DNA of 64,000 bases from Sulfolobus islandicus Y.N.15.51 (lineage in GTDB: Archaea; Thermoproteota; Thermoprotei_A; Sulfolobales; Sulfolobaceae), in the NCBI RefSeq assembly GCF_000022485.1, contig NC_012623.1, positions 1,452,501 through 1,516,500 of the forward strand, read 5' to 3'. The notes under the pieces were generated by a model. It did no database searches, was not told the origin of the DNA, and saw only the letters and a list, made by a program, of their open reading frames with translations. Below are positions 1 through 9,177 of the stretch, piece by piece. Position 1 is the first letter of the stretch, and each line of letters starts with the position of its first letter. The translations under genes were made by a program, and so were the position numbers.

Positions 1-845
<845 letters not shown>

Positions 846-1223
846 GCCCTCTTGTCGTTAACGATTCTAGGCGGTCCGGTAAATCCTAAGTCAGCTGAGG
901 GTCGTATTACGTTTGTTTTTATGTAAAGGAATATTTATAATTTTTGTTTTTTAAAAGGTTTTATGCCAGTTTTTCCAATATATGATCTGTACTACATCTG
1001 CTAAATTCGTACCGTCATATACTAAACCTATTAACCCAGCGTTTTTACACCCACTTGGAGAATATAATGAGGGAATATTGGTGTGCCAATTAAAGCCTCA
1101 GTATAAGAGTTAACTAGACTCAGTCATTTACAATATTTACTTGCCTTTCCCCATCCAATTGGGAACAATTCATAAAGTGCTTGCATCACTTAGTGTTCGA
1201 GATTGTTTTAAAGATTCCTCCTT
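846..1223. other. Intergenic region after the rRNA
   Basis: No intact gene is visible. The first 80 bases probably belong to rRNA 3' processing. On the minus strand, roughly 1090-945, an open stretch of about 48 codons has protein-like composition (it includes NAGLIGLVYDGTNLADVV) but no start codon and no close upstream context. It may be a fragment of an older gene or chance. I cannot assign it. Confidence 0.4.
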
Positions 1224-1378
1224 CTATCTGTATTCTTGGAATTCTCATTATTCTGGGATCAAATAGCTGCGTTAAACAACGTTTACTGGGAAACAATAGG
1301 ATATTATGTAATACTAACCTTTGCTATAACTTGGATTGGGTCTGGAATGATTTACAGGATAAAGAAAAATCCAGTTAG
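1224..1378 (+). pseudogene. Inverted C-terminal fragment of a NiCoT nickel/cobalt permease
   Basis: The plus strand encodes about 45 residues, including FWDQIAALNN followed by a hydrophobic segment ending WIGSGMIYRIKK. This matches the pattern of the last loop and last membrane helix of NiCoT (HoxN/NixA) permeases, which end in FW..I..LN, a glycine-tyrosine helix and IYR. The neighbouring permease on the opposite strand stops exactly before this module. The fragment has no start of its own. The simplest reading is that it is the tail of the adjacent gene, flipped by a local inversion of about 130 bases. An unrelated second copy remnant is the alternative. Confidence 0.7.
1238..1372. repeat. 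Imperfect inverted repeat bounding the flipped permease tail
   Basis: The bases at 1238-1255 (ggaattctcattattctg) and the reverse complement of 1355-1372 (ggatttttctttatcctg) match at 14 of 18 positions. They sit at the two edges of the inverted C-terminal module of the nickel permease. They could be the recombining arms of the inversion. The AT-rich composition makes some similarity expected by chance, and restoring the full frame needs a one-base adjustment. Confidence 0.5.
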
Positions 1379-2308
1379 GTTGAACTCAGCTTGTAATAGT
1401 CCTAACAACTCTATTGTACCTATTCCAAACGCTATTAAAATTGATATTAGTGTTATCGTTAAGTTGTACCATATTTTTCTGAGTGGTGATAGGAATGCCC
1501 AGCCATAGGCGAACCTCATGAATAGACCATCAGTAGTGTCAACTAGTGACATTCCTAGTGAAAATAGGATTGGGTATAGTAAGATTATGTAGATTGGTAT
1601 GTGTATGTACGTTGATGATAGTATTGCCGATATTGATAGTATTGCCACTTCTGTCGCGGTGTCAAATCCTAGTCCAAAGAGGAATCCTACAATGTACATT
1701 TGCCATTGGTTTGTTATTATTTTGAACAACTTGTTAAAGTATTTATTCATGAAACCTCTTTTCTGTAATATTTCCTCTAGTTTTTGTTTGTCATATTTTC
1801 CTTCTTTATAAAACGAGTATAATTCGTAGAGTACTATTGTGTTTAGTAGGCCTAAAAGATAAAGAAATCCTCCACTTATTAGTGTCTCGATCAAATTTCC
1901 GGTGTTCTCGAGGGACGGTAATGAGTTAGTTACCAGCCTTGAAGCCATCATTACTGCAAGGGATAGTAAAATTACTACTGTTGAATGACCAAATGAGAAG
2001 AAAGTGCCAACGAAGACTGGATTCTTTCCTTCTTGTAACATTTTCCTAGTTACGTTATCTATTGCTGCCAAGTGATCAGCGTCTACTGCGTGTCTTAAGC
2101 CAAAGGTGTATGATAAAACTCCTAGTGTTATGAAGGTTCCTGTTAGCTCACCGCTGTCTGTGTTTAATGTTAGTGGTTTTTGCGGTAATGTGTATAGGAA
2201 GAGAAAAAGTAATGCTGTTAGTAATACGTTGAGTACGTAGAAAAGTGATAAGGTGACTAAATTTTTGTAACTAATTGTTTGTGTTAACGTATTGAGAATG
2301 GATCTCAT
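1352..2308 (-). CDS. NiCoT family nickel/cobalt permease, C-terminally truncated
   Basis: This multi-pass membrane protein is predicted to import Ni2+ or Co2+. The family signature RHAVDADHLAAIDN sits in the second helix and FSFGHSTVV and GFDTATE follow, all typical of HoxN/NixA. I chose the ATG at 2308 (product of 318 residues) because a TATA-like ttatat lies about 30 bases upstream; longer starts at 2338 and 2362 are possible. The frame ends soon after the LTG motif that normally precedes the last loop and last helix. That missing module is encoded on the opposite strand immediately downstream. Function of the truncated form is therefore doubtful. Confidence 0.85.
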   Translation of the reverse strand: MRSILNTLTQTISYKNLVTLSLFYVLNVLLTALLFLFLYTLPQKPLTLNTDSGELTGTFITLGVLSYTFGLRHAVDADHLAAIDNVTRKMLQEGKNPVFVGTFFSFGHSTVVILLSLAVMMASRLVTNSLPSLENTGNLIETLISGGFLYLLGLLNTIVLYELYSFYKEGKYDKQKLEEILQKRGFMNKYFNKLFKIITNQWQMYIVGFLFGLGFDTATEVAILSISAILSSTYIHIPIYIILLYPILFSLGMSLVDTTDGLFMRFAYGWAFLSPLRKIWYNLTITLISILIAFGIGTIELLGLLQAEFNLTGFFFIL

Positions 2309-2493
2309 CGCATATATGGATTGTCTATCCATCATATAAATTTTTCTACTATTCTGAAGCAATCCACAAGGCAGTTATTTCATGGTCTTGTGTAAGTTAT
2401 AGTACAAGTTTTACTGGTTTCAATAACCTAAAATGCTGTAAATTGTAGAATATTTGATTAAAAGCTTATTAACCTAAATTGTTCTTTCATATT

Positions 2494-3315
2494 ATGCTTG
2501 TAAGTGTTGAATGGCTTAACAACAACTTAAAGGACGTTAAGGTTGTAGAGATTGGTTATAATCCGCAGATAAATTATTATGAGGGGCATATTCCGGGGGC
2601 AGTATTAATAAATTGGAGAGATTTTCTTGACGATAATTCTAGAGATTTCGCTAGTCCGGGGAAGTTGAGTAAGGTTTTAGGAAACGCGGGGATAAACAAC
2701 GATGATCTCATTGTGTTATATAGCGAAATGAATAATAGGTACGCATTTTACGTTTATTGGATTTTAAAGGCTTATGGACATTCAAATTTGGCTATATTAA
2801 ATGGGGGAATTTATAAGTGGTTAAAAGAGGGTTATCCTATAGAAAGCGATGGTATAGTAGTTAATAAGAAGAGTGAATACAAGGCTAGGAAGCCTGATTG
2901 GTCCTCAAGGATTTTAGTATGGGAGTTATTGTCTAAACTTAAAGAGTTTGTTTTAATCGACTCTAGGAGTAAGGAGGAGTATGATGGTCTGACTACTGCA
3001 CCTCCAGAGCACAAGTGTGAACAAACCCAAATGAGTGGTCACATTCCGGGTGCTAAGAACATTCCATGGACAATTTTGCTTAATGAAGATGAGACTATGA
3101 AATCTAGGGATGAGTTGGAGAGAATATTTTCTTGGTTAAGTAAAGAGGATAAGATAGTGGTGTACTGTAGGACTGGTGCTAGGGCTTCTGTTGCTTGGTA
3201 TGCTTTAAAAGAGGTTTTGGGATTTAAGTTGGTCAGACTTTATGATGGTTCATGGGTTGAATATGGCAATATGGTTGGTGTCCCAGTAGAGAAATCAGTT
3301 AGTGATCGTTTCTGA
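2494..3315 (+). CDS. Thiosulfate sulfurtransferase (two-domain rhodanese)
   Basis: This soluble enzyme moves a sulfane sulfur from thiosulfate or mercaptopyruvate to an acceptor. It has two rhodanese domains. The N-terminal, non-catalytic one contains HIPGAVLINW; the C-terminal one contains GHIPGAKNIPW and the active loop YCRTGARAS, with the catalytic cysteine about 45 residues from the end. Length (273 residues) is normal. I chose the ATG at 2494 over the TTG at 2479 because the TATA-like aaaagcttatt is centred about 28 bases upstream, as expected for a leaderless Sulfolobus mRNA. It is monocistronic, divergent from the nickel permease. Confidence 0.93.
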   Translation: MLVSVEWLNNNLKDVKVVEIGYNPQINYYEGHIPGAVLINWRDFLDDNSRDFASPGKLSKVLGNAGINNDDLIVLYSEMNNRYAFYVYWILKAYGHSNLAILNGGIYKWLKEGYPIESDGIVVNKKSEYKARKPDWSSRILVWELLSKLKEFVLIDSRSKEEYDGLTTAPPEHKCEQTQMSGHIPGAKNIPWTILLNEDETMKSRDELERIFSWLSKEDKIVVYCRTGARASVAWYALKEVLGFKLVRLYDGSWVEYGNMVGVPVEKSVSDRF

Positions 3316-3318
3316 TCT

Positions 3319-3675
3319 TCATTTTCTCTCAAGGTATTTACGAAATAAAATGTCTAACTCTTTATACAGTTCTTCTGCTAATGCCTTGTCGTAGTATTTG
3401 CAATTGGCTATTAGCCCTGCTAAGCGTAATGTTTCAACTTTTGCTTCTTCTGATAGCTGAAACAGCTCGAAAGTTAACGCTGATTCTTGTGACGATAGAT
3501 TAAGCAATTGCCTTAGTAGTTCTGAGCATTCTTCCTCGTACACTCTATTGTGATCAATTGTAGTTGATATATCTTCTCTAGGTCTCTTCTCGTTTCCTCT
3601 ATTCTCCTCTTCAGTTCCTCTATTCTCTTTATCTTCTCCTCTATTTTCTCCTTTAGTTCTTTTTCTTTTGAACAT
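3319..3675 (-). CDS. Small charged coiled protein, last gene of the Ehr operon
   Basis: I do not recognise the family. The first 35 residues are very hydrophilic and carry three spaced copies of ENRG (ENRGEDK, ENRGTEE, ENRGNEK), visible in the DNA as a degenerate ctctattctc repeat. The rest (from about residue 45) looks like an alpha-helical bundle. It starts 9 bases after the stop of the antiporter-like gene and its ribosome site ggggtga overlaps that stop, so it is translated as part of the operon. It could be an assembly or peripheral subunit. That role is inferred only from position. Confidence 0.7.
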   Translation of the reverse strand: MFKRKRTKGENRGEDKENRGTEEENRGNEKRPREDISTTIDHNRVYEEECSELLRQLLNLSSQESALTFELFQLSEEAKVETLRLAGLIANCKYYDKALAEELYKELDILFRKYLERK

Positions 3676-3684
3676 GTAATAGTT

Positions 3685-5430
3685 TCACCCCATTACAACT
3701 ACTATTATTACTACAATGAGCGTCAAAATAATGTATATAATGTACCATGAGATTGAGCTGTTGATAAGTGTTTTAGCGAAAATCTTCCCAAATCTTCTTA
3801 TTGAATTTGCTAGTTTGTAGAGGTATTCCCAGAATACATCTAAACCGTATGTAGGTAAGAATTTCTCTTCTTCTGGCCTTAAGATTTTCTTTAGCATTTG
3901 TCTTATGTTATTTGCCATTGCAAATGCTGTGTATTCTTCTTTCTCGTTTACCCCATTGTTCCACGTTTCTGCTTTTCTTATTTTAGGCTTTCCAAAGGCG
4001 AGATAGCTTACAATAGAGAAGGCTACTAATAGTAAAATTATGTAGAGTGGCGATATTCCTCCGAATGTGGTGTTATAGTATTGTGTTAGAATCACGCTAT
4101 TGGTTAGCATTCCTAGAATTGTTGTAGAGTTTTTATAAGGGTATATCAAATAAGGTAACGTGAATCCCAGTATGAGTACTATAAGTGCAGATAATAAGAT
4201 GGGATATTTCTTTATTTTACTTAATTGTTCTCTTGTATTCTGAAATATTGATGTATACGTTATGTATCTAATTAATAAGGCTGTTGCTAGACCTTCTCCC
4301 ATTGCGATAATTGCTCCAGTCATTATGAAGAGGATAGATATCACGTTATGAAGTACGTATGAGAACATGAATAGGTTTTCAAGTAATAGCCAAGATGCTA
4401 CTCCCCCTATATTCGGCAATAGTCCAGACATGGAGGAAGCCAATAGGGTTAGTCCTATTTCAATGTTTCTTATCTTTTTTGAATAAGTTATGCTCTGTTT
4501 TTCTTGTAAGCCAGAAGAGAGGAATAGTCCAGTTTTGGCTACTGAGTGTGCGAATGAGTATAAAATTACAGTGATTAAGGAAATGTGCTCTATTGAGGTA
4601 ATGTTTAGTTGCTTTGAGATCATGTATAGACTTAAGGCTACTAGTATTGCCCCGTTATTTTCTATTGTACTAAAGGCTAAAATTCCCTTAGTGTTCTCAT
4701 TTACGTATCCGTAAAGTGCTCCAAAGAATATGTTAAATGCACCTATGGCCATTATTGTAAGTGAAAATCCAATCGGAATAGTTTGTGTTAAAATTGTAAT
4801 TTTTAGTATTCCGTAAACCCCCATTAGCGTCATTGTGGCACTTAGTATTGCAGAAAAGTTTGATGGTGCTGTTCCATGTGCTATAGGTAGCCATTCCGAT
4901 ACAAGGAAAGGCATCATTCCCATTTTTATTATGAATCCAAAAGTAGCGACAATCAAGGGAACTGGAGATGGCAAGTAATTGAAGTTTGTAGTGTTTGCTA
5001 TTATAAATCCCGCTAAAATGAGAACTGTACTCAGCTCTCCAAATGCCATGAAAACGAATGGTGGTCTATTATTCTTTGCTGTTAGACCTATTGCTACATA
5101 TGCTGGGATTGTCATTATTTCCCATCCTGCGAGGAATAACAGATAACCATCAGAGTTTAAGACAATGGCCATGCCTAAGATTGTTAGTATGTATAAGGGG
5201 GAGAGCCATTTCCCGTAATGATCGTACTCTATTGAGAAAATTGAGGCGAGAATCCACACTGAGGTAGAAATTATGGAGAAGAATGAGAGAACTCCATTAT
5301 ATTCGTAAATCGAGGTGATAAGTAGTATTATTGATGATATCATTGTCAAGATATATCCCGCTTTTTTATTAAAGATTGAGAATATAATAGAAATTAGAAA
5401 TGGGGGTAATGTATAGAGTAGCGTGTTCAT
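3685..5430 (-). CDS. Antiporter-like membrane subunit (HyfB/NuoL-M type)
   Basis: This is a proton- or sodium-pumping type subunit of the membrane arm of a complex I/Hyf-like complex, homologous to Mrp antiporter subunits. The 581-residue product is almost entirely membrane helices. The conserved core shows as PFLVSEWLPIAHGTAPSNFSA and AFSTIENNGAILVA, the positions where the family has the proton-channel lysine/histidine and broken helices. The ATG at 5430 overlaps the stop of the preceding gene by four bases (ATGA), which decides the start over an upstream in-frame ATG. It is the sixth gene of the operon. Confidence 0.9.
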   Translation of the reverse strand: MNTLLYTLPPFLISIIFSIFNKKAGYILTMISSIILLITSIYEYNGVLSFFSIISTSVWILASIFSIEYDHYGKWLSPLYILTILGMAIVLNSDGYLLFLAGWEIMTIPAYVAIGLTAKNNRPPFVFMAFGELSTVLILAGFIIANTTNFNYLPSPVPLIVATFGFIIKMGMMPFLVSEWLPIAHGTAPSNFSAILSATMTLMGVYGILKITILTQTIPIGFSLTIMAIGAFNIFFGALYGYVNENTKGILAFSTIENNGAILVALSLYMISKQLNITSIEHISLITVILYSFAHSVAKTGLFLSSGLQEKQSITYSKKIRNIEIGLTLLASSMSGLLPNIGGVASWLLLENLFMFSYVLHNVISILFIMTGAIIAMGEGLATALLIRYITYTSIFQNTREQLSKIKKYPILLSALIVLILGFTLPYLIYPYKNSTTILGMLTNSVILTQYYNTTFGGISPLYIILLLVAFSIVSYLAFGKPKIRKAETWNNGVNEKEEYTAFAMANNIRQMLKKILRPEEEKFLPTYGLDVFWEYLYKLANSIRRFGKIFAKTLINSSISWYIIYIILTLIVVIIVVVMG

Positions 5431-6032
5431 TTTCCCTTCACCTTCATCAAGGCTTCGAGTATTGTAAAGGGATTTGGTGGACAACCGGGGATTTCCACTA
5501 CTGCTTCTAATGGTACTCCTTCGCCTATTATTCCTCCTGAGATAGCGCAAGCACCTAATAATATAACTACTTTGGGTTCTGGCATTGCTTCATAAGCTTT
5601 TTTTAACACTTCTTTCATTTTCTCTGTCATTACCCCCATTACTACTAATGCGTCTGCATGTCTTGGAGTATTGGTGAAGAATATGCTAAATCTTGTCATA
5701 TCGTATTCTGGTGATGAGATCAGCTTCAGTTCCATGTTACATCCTCCGCATGTGCCGGAGTCTATTGGGTAAAGGTAAAATGACCTTTTGAAGAGGGGTT
5801 GTGTTTTGTTTATTGTATATATTCTTGGATTGAGATTTGGTCTATAGTTGGGATAGCATCTTCTGCAAAATACGCATCTTTCCTTTATCCACTTTCCATC
5901 CTTTATGGCGTTTGTTGGACAGTTTACAGTTCCCTCTCCTTGTATTTCAGTGCTCCATTCCGCTATTTCCTTCGGGTATTTCTCTGTCATTACTCCTTTT
6001 CTTAAACCTCTAATAAACCACCAATTCTTCAC
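5427..6032 (-). CDS. NuoB/HycG-like small subunit with N-terminal ferredoxin motif
   Basis: This is the electron-transfer small subunit of the complex. The C-terminal two thirds is NuoB-like with the cysteines that hold the proximal [4Fe-4S] cluster N2: GTCGGC, GACAISGG and PGCPPNP. The N-terminal 60 residues add a ferredoxin-like site, NCPTNAI followed by RCVFCRRCYP, which can hold one more [4Fe-4S] cluster. Normally the ferredoxin protein is a separate subunit (NuoI/HycF), so this is a compact fusion. The start is a GTG overlapping the TGA of the large-subunit gene. Confidence 0.9.
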   Translation of the reverse strand: MKNWWFIRGLRKGVMTEKYPKEIAEWSTEIQGEGTVNCPTNAIKDGKWIKERCVFCRRCYPNYRPNLNPRIYTINKTQPLFKRSFYLYPIDSGTCGGCNMELKLISSPEYDMTRFSIFFTNTPRHADALVVMGVMTEKMKEVLKKAYEAMPEPKVVILLGACAISGGIIGEGVPLEAVVEIPGCPPNPFTILEALMKVKGK

Positions 6033-7204
6033 TTTAACATCACCCCTATTTCACTTACCCAAATTCCAAAACTTTCCCAATTGAATTGAAAATCGGTAAA
6101 TATTGTGTTTATCACGCTTTTCAAAAATAGGTTGAGATTGACTTGTGAAGGAGTGAGAAGTGATACTGAGTCGATAATCCCGTTATTTAACTTGACGTAA
6201 TAGGCTAGATCACCAGATGGACTCTCGACTCTGGCTAGTCCCTCTCCCCCTCCTTGTTTGTGATTTTTCCCTCTCTCGTTATTGCTGTTCTTTATTTCAT
6301 CGTGTAACTCTACTAAAATTTTGGCCGACTCGATTATCTCCATTCCCCTAACTAGGAACCTTCCGAATGAGTCTGCCTCTTGTGTGATAACTGTTCTAAA
6401 ACCTAAGTCTTCATAAGGTAAGGCTTTAAAGTCCTTTCTCGCATCGTAAGCTAGTCCAGCAGCTCTTGCAGCTGGTCCTATACTGTTTTCATCTATTATT
6501 TTTCCGTTTTCTTGGAGTCTATCTATGAAGATTCTACTTTCAAGTAGCCCATCGAAGATTTGTTTAAATTCCTTGGTAATATCTATTATTCTTAATAAAT
6601 TTCCGAAATCGCAGTTAACCCCGTTAATTGCATTAACGCCAAAGAAATACCTGTGACCACACATTTTGCCTATTAATCTGTTGACTTTTTCAACGAGGTG
6701 CAAGAGATGGTATGTAGGTACGTTTAGTGATGCGGTTTCAGTTAATCTCGATATTACGAATAAGTGATTTCTTATTCTTTCCAATTCTATTTCGGCTATT
6801 CTCTTTAGTTGGGTTGGATAGTCTTGTTCTAATTCTAACGAATCTTCTACAGCGAGTAAAAAGGATATTGTGTGGGAAGCACTAAATGGAGCGTTTATTC
6901 TCTCTACTCTGAGTAAGGCATCGTCCACAGTTAAACCGCTTATTACTATTTCTCTGTTCTTGTATACCTCAGCGTCTATTCCTAGAATTTTTTCACCATT
7001 AGTTGTAATAATGAATTTTATTGTTTCGAGTAGTCCTCCAGCTGAGGGTCCGTAAATGAACTTGAATGATCCATACGTTTGTGTTATATTTGGTTTGTTT
7101 TCCTCACATTTCTCTTCTGTTATCGTTTTCTCGTAGAGACAATAATCCCCTATTTTGCCTATTTTCCTTCCCTCGCCTTTTTGAGTCCATTTATAGTATT
7201 TCAT
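6029..7204 (-). CDS. Ehr large subunit: NiFe-hydrogenase/NuoD-like protein without nickel ligands
   Basis: The protein is homologous to NuoD and to the large subunit of group 4 [NiFe] hydrogenases. The place of the first nickel motif reads VERINAPFSASHT where hydrogenases have RxCGxC, and the C-terminus (WESFGIWVSEIGVMLK) has no DPCxxC motif. It therefore cannot bind the NiFe site and should not be a hydrogenase. This is the hallmark of energy-converting hydrogenase-related (Ehr) complexes. Conserved stretches LERIRNHL, HRYFFGVNAING and GPAARAAG are retained. A charged Asn/Gly-rich insertion lies near residue 315. Translationally coupled by ATGA to both neighbours. Confidence 0.92.
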   Translation of the reverse strand: MKYYKWTQKGEGRKIGKIGDYCLYEKTITEEKCEENKPNITQTYGSFKFIYGPSAGGLLETIKFIITTNGEKILGIDAEVYKNREIVISGLTVDDALLRVERINAPFSASHTISFLLAVEDSLELEQDYPTQLKRIAEIELERIRNHLFVISRLTETASLNVPTYHLLHLVEKVNRLIGKMCGHRYFFGVNAINGVNCDFGNLLRIIDITKEFKQIFDGLLESRIFIDRLQENGKIIDENSIGPAARAAGLAYDARKDFKALPYEDLGFRTVITQEADSFGRFLVRGMEIIESAKILVELHDEIKNSNNERGKNHKQGGGEGLARVESPSGDLAYYVKLNNGIIDSVSLLTPSQVNLNLFLKSVINTIFTDFQFNWESFGIWVSEIGVMLK

Positions 7205-8523
7205 GAAAGGATCACCAGTAAAAGTATACCGAGAACGAGTGGAATTATAGATGATACAAGAGAAATGAACGTGATTAGCTTGGGTTCTTCTGAGACTGTG
7301 AGCTCTCTTTGAGTGAATATCATTTTGGTAACGTTATAGTTTATTGAGATGAAAGCTGTTGCCAGAGAAATTACTATTAATATAAACTCTATAATATAAT
7401 CTTTTTGAATTAATGTTTGTAATATGAAGAATTCTCCTATGAAAGTTGCAAAGGGTGGCGTACCAGTTACAGTTAGAGAGGACAATAATAGCGATACTGA
7501 GGTGAGTTTTAGTTTTGTATGTAAACCGCCTATGTTTTCAATTCTCTTTTCTCCAAGGACTTTCAATACAATTCCGCTAGAGTAAAAGGCACCCGCTTTG
7601 CCAAATGCGTGTGCAAGAAGGAGGATTATTGCTCCGAGGGGTTGGCCTATTGTAAGTCCAAGCAAGGCTAGGTTCATGTTTTCTATGGTTGAGTATGCAA
7701 ACATTCTCTTTATATGCCATTGATAGGTTAGGATAATCGATGCGGTTATTATCGATAAAGTTGTGAATATTACAAAGATATTGGTTAATGGATTTACTTG
7801 ATATACCATGTACACCACGTAAGTTGCGGCTGGAAGTAGTACTCCAGAAAATAATGCGCTTATTGGAGATGGCGCTTCGCTATGAGCATCTGGTAACCAC
7901 GTGTACATGGGGAAAACTCCTGCTTTTGTTCCAAATCCTATTAAAGCTAGAGCTACCGCAAGTTTAGTTATTATGTTGTTTTCAGGTTTTGTAAGTATTT
8001 CCGTTACAGTTAATGTATGGTAATTATAGTAGATGAAAATTATTGAGAATAGGGCTAAGGTTACTCCAGCGGATACTATGATTACATACCTCCACGTGGC
8101 TTCCAGTGAGGTTTCAGATGCTTCCGCTATTATTAGAAGAGCTGAGGTCACAGTTGTGAGTTCTACCCCAACCCACATTAGACCGTAATTGTTCATAATA
8201 ACGGTAAAAAGCATTGATGATGCGAAGGAATTTAGTAGAATGTAGTATAATCTTTCACTTACTATTTTGCTTGGTTTTATATAATTCATGGAGTAAAGGG
8301 TAGATAGGAGATAAATTGATGTAATCATCAATAGGAAAAACGTTGTGAACTTAGTGATGAAGAAGAAAGAGTTTTTGATTGGTGCTAAGAAGTAAAGGAA
8401 GATGCTGATGATTGATGTTAGTACTGCTGATAGTACGGATAGGGTCTTAATTAGCTTGAGTTTGAAAAAGCCTACGTTACTTATTATAGGAATTAATAGT
8501 AAGAGTATGGGTTCAATATTCAT
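7201..8523 (-). CDS. Antiporter-like membrane subunit (HyfF/NuoN type)
   Basis: This is the second antiporter-like subunit of the membrane arm, 440 residues and about 13 predicted helices. The core motif GVFPMYTWLPDAHSEAPSPI is the family signature, with FAYSTIENMNLALLGL further on and a conserved lysine in GFGTKAGVFP. In related complexes such subunits carry the proton channel. The ATG at 8523 lies 5 bases after the preceding stop, and the stop overlaps the next start. A complex with two such subunits could move more than one ion per electron pair (inference from family). Confidence 0.9.
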   Translation of the reverse strand: MNIEPILLLLIPIISNVGFFKLKLIKTLSVLSAVLTSIISIFLYFLAPIKNSFFFITKFTTFFLLMITSIYLLSTLYSMNYIKPSKIVSERLYYILLNSFASSMLFTVIMNNYGLMWVGVELTTVTSALLIIAEASETSLEATWRYVIIVSAGVTLALFSIIFIYYNYHTLTVTEILTKPENNIITKLAVALALIGFGTKAGVFPMYTWLPDAHSEAPSPISALFSGVLLPAATYVVYMVYQVNPLTNIFVIFTTLSIITASIILTYQWHIKRMFAYSTIENMNLALLGLTIGQPLGAIILLLAHAFGKAGAFYSSGIVLKVLGEKRIENIGGLHTKLKLTSVSLLLSSLTVTGTPPFATFIGEFFILQTLIQKDYIIEFILIVISLATAFISINYNVTKMIFTQRELTVSEEPKLITFISLVSSIIPLVLGILLLVILS

Positions 8524-8528
8524 TTAGA

Positions 8529-9170
8529 TCACCCTTTTAGTTCATCTAACCTAGAATATTCTGCTTTTTCTAACGTCAAAATTGAGGAAATTATCACTAG
8601 CCCTAATACATCAAGGAATACACTCACTTCTATTAAGAAGGGAATGGGTAGTAATAAAATACCAAAAAGAATTGTGGAGTTTTCTTCTTCTATGAAACCG
8701 ATGAATTGAAATATTGTACTTTTTCTAGAAATAATAAGGAATAGACCCTGGAAGAGTAAGATAAAGGCGAACAATAACATTAGCGTGTTGTTGATTTCCG
8801 TACTTATGGGTATTTTCTCCAATACGAAATAATATACTACTAGAGATGCTATAATGGAAAATGCGAGATTCAATACTAGTTCAGATGCTACTCCCTTAGA
8901 GCTTTCTCTAGTTCCTGGTTTCTCTTTAACTAGACCTCTAAATAAAAATATTGTGATTAGTACAGTCCTCAGTAGTATTACTGTTATTCCTAAAATTATA
9001 TAGTCGATGGAAAAAAGTGAGATTCCTAGATGGAAGGCTAGAATTGCGATTAAGGTAGATTGAATGGCTTGTGCATATATTGCTGGTTTAAAGTAAGCTT
9101 GTCCTTGAATGTAAAAGGCTGAAATTAATATGAACGTTGAGAGTAGTTCTAGGATCTCTGAGTTAATCAC
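8529..9170 (-). CDS. HyfE-like membrane subunit
   Basis: The 213-residue hydrophobic protein has about six to seven predicted helices and sits between the NuoH-like and NuoN-like genes, as HyfE does in Hyf and Ehr operons. HyfE proteins resemble NuoK/MnhC, here in stretches such as AIQSTLIAILAFHLGIS and the C-terminal VFLDVLGLVIISSIL. The start is the GTG at 9170, 7 bases after the NuoH-like stop with a ggtga-type ribosome site. Assignment rests mostly on order, size and topology. Confidence 0.8.
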   Translation of the reverse strand: MINSEILELLSTFILISAFYIQGQAYFKPAIYAQAIQSTLIAILAFHLGISLFSIDYIILGITVILLRTVLITIFLFRGLVKEKPGTRESSKGVASELVLNLAFSIIASLVVYYFVLEKIPISTEINNTLMLLFAFILLFQGLFLIISRKSTIFQFIGFIEEENSTILFGILLLPIPFLIEVSVFLDVLGLVIISSILTLEKAEYSRLDELKG

Positions 9171-9177
9171 TATACCT

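Noticed and set aside
3560-3675. CRISPR-like repeat in the ctctattctc series
   Set aside because: Units are short, degenerate and in frame with a protein (ENRG repeats); there are no spacers. No CRISPR array was seen anywhere in the window.
6029-7204. A functional [NiFe] hydrogenase
   Set aside because: The large subunit lacks the cysteines of both nickel motifs, so the nearby nickel permease cannot be tied to it as a cofactor supplier.
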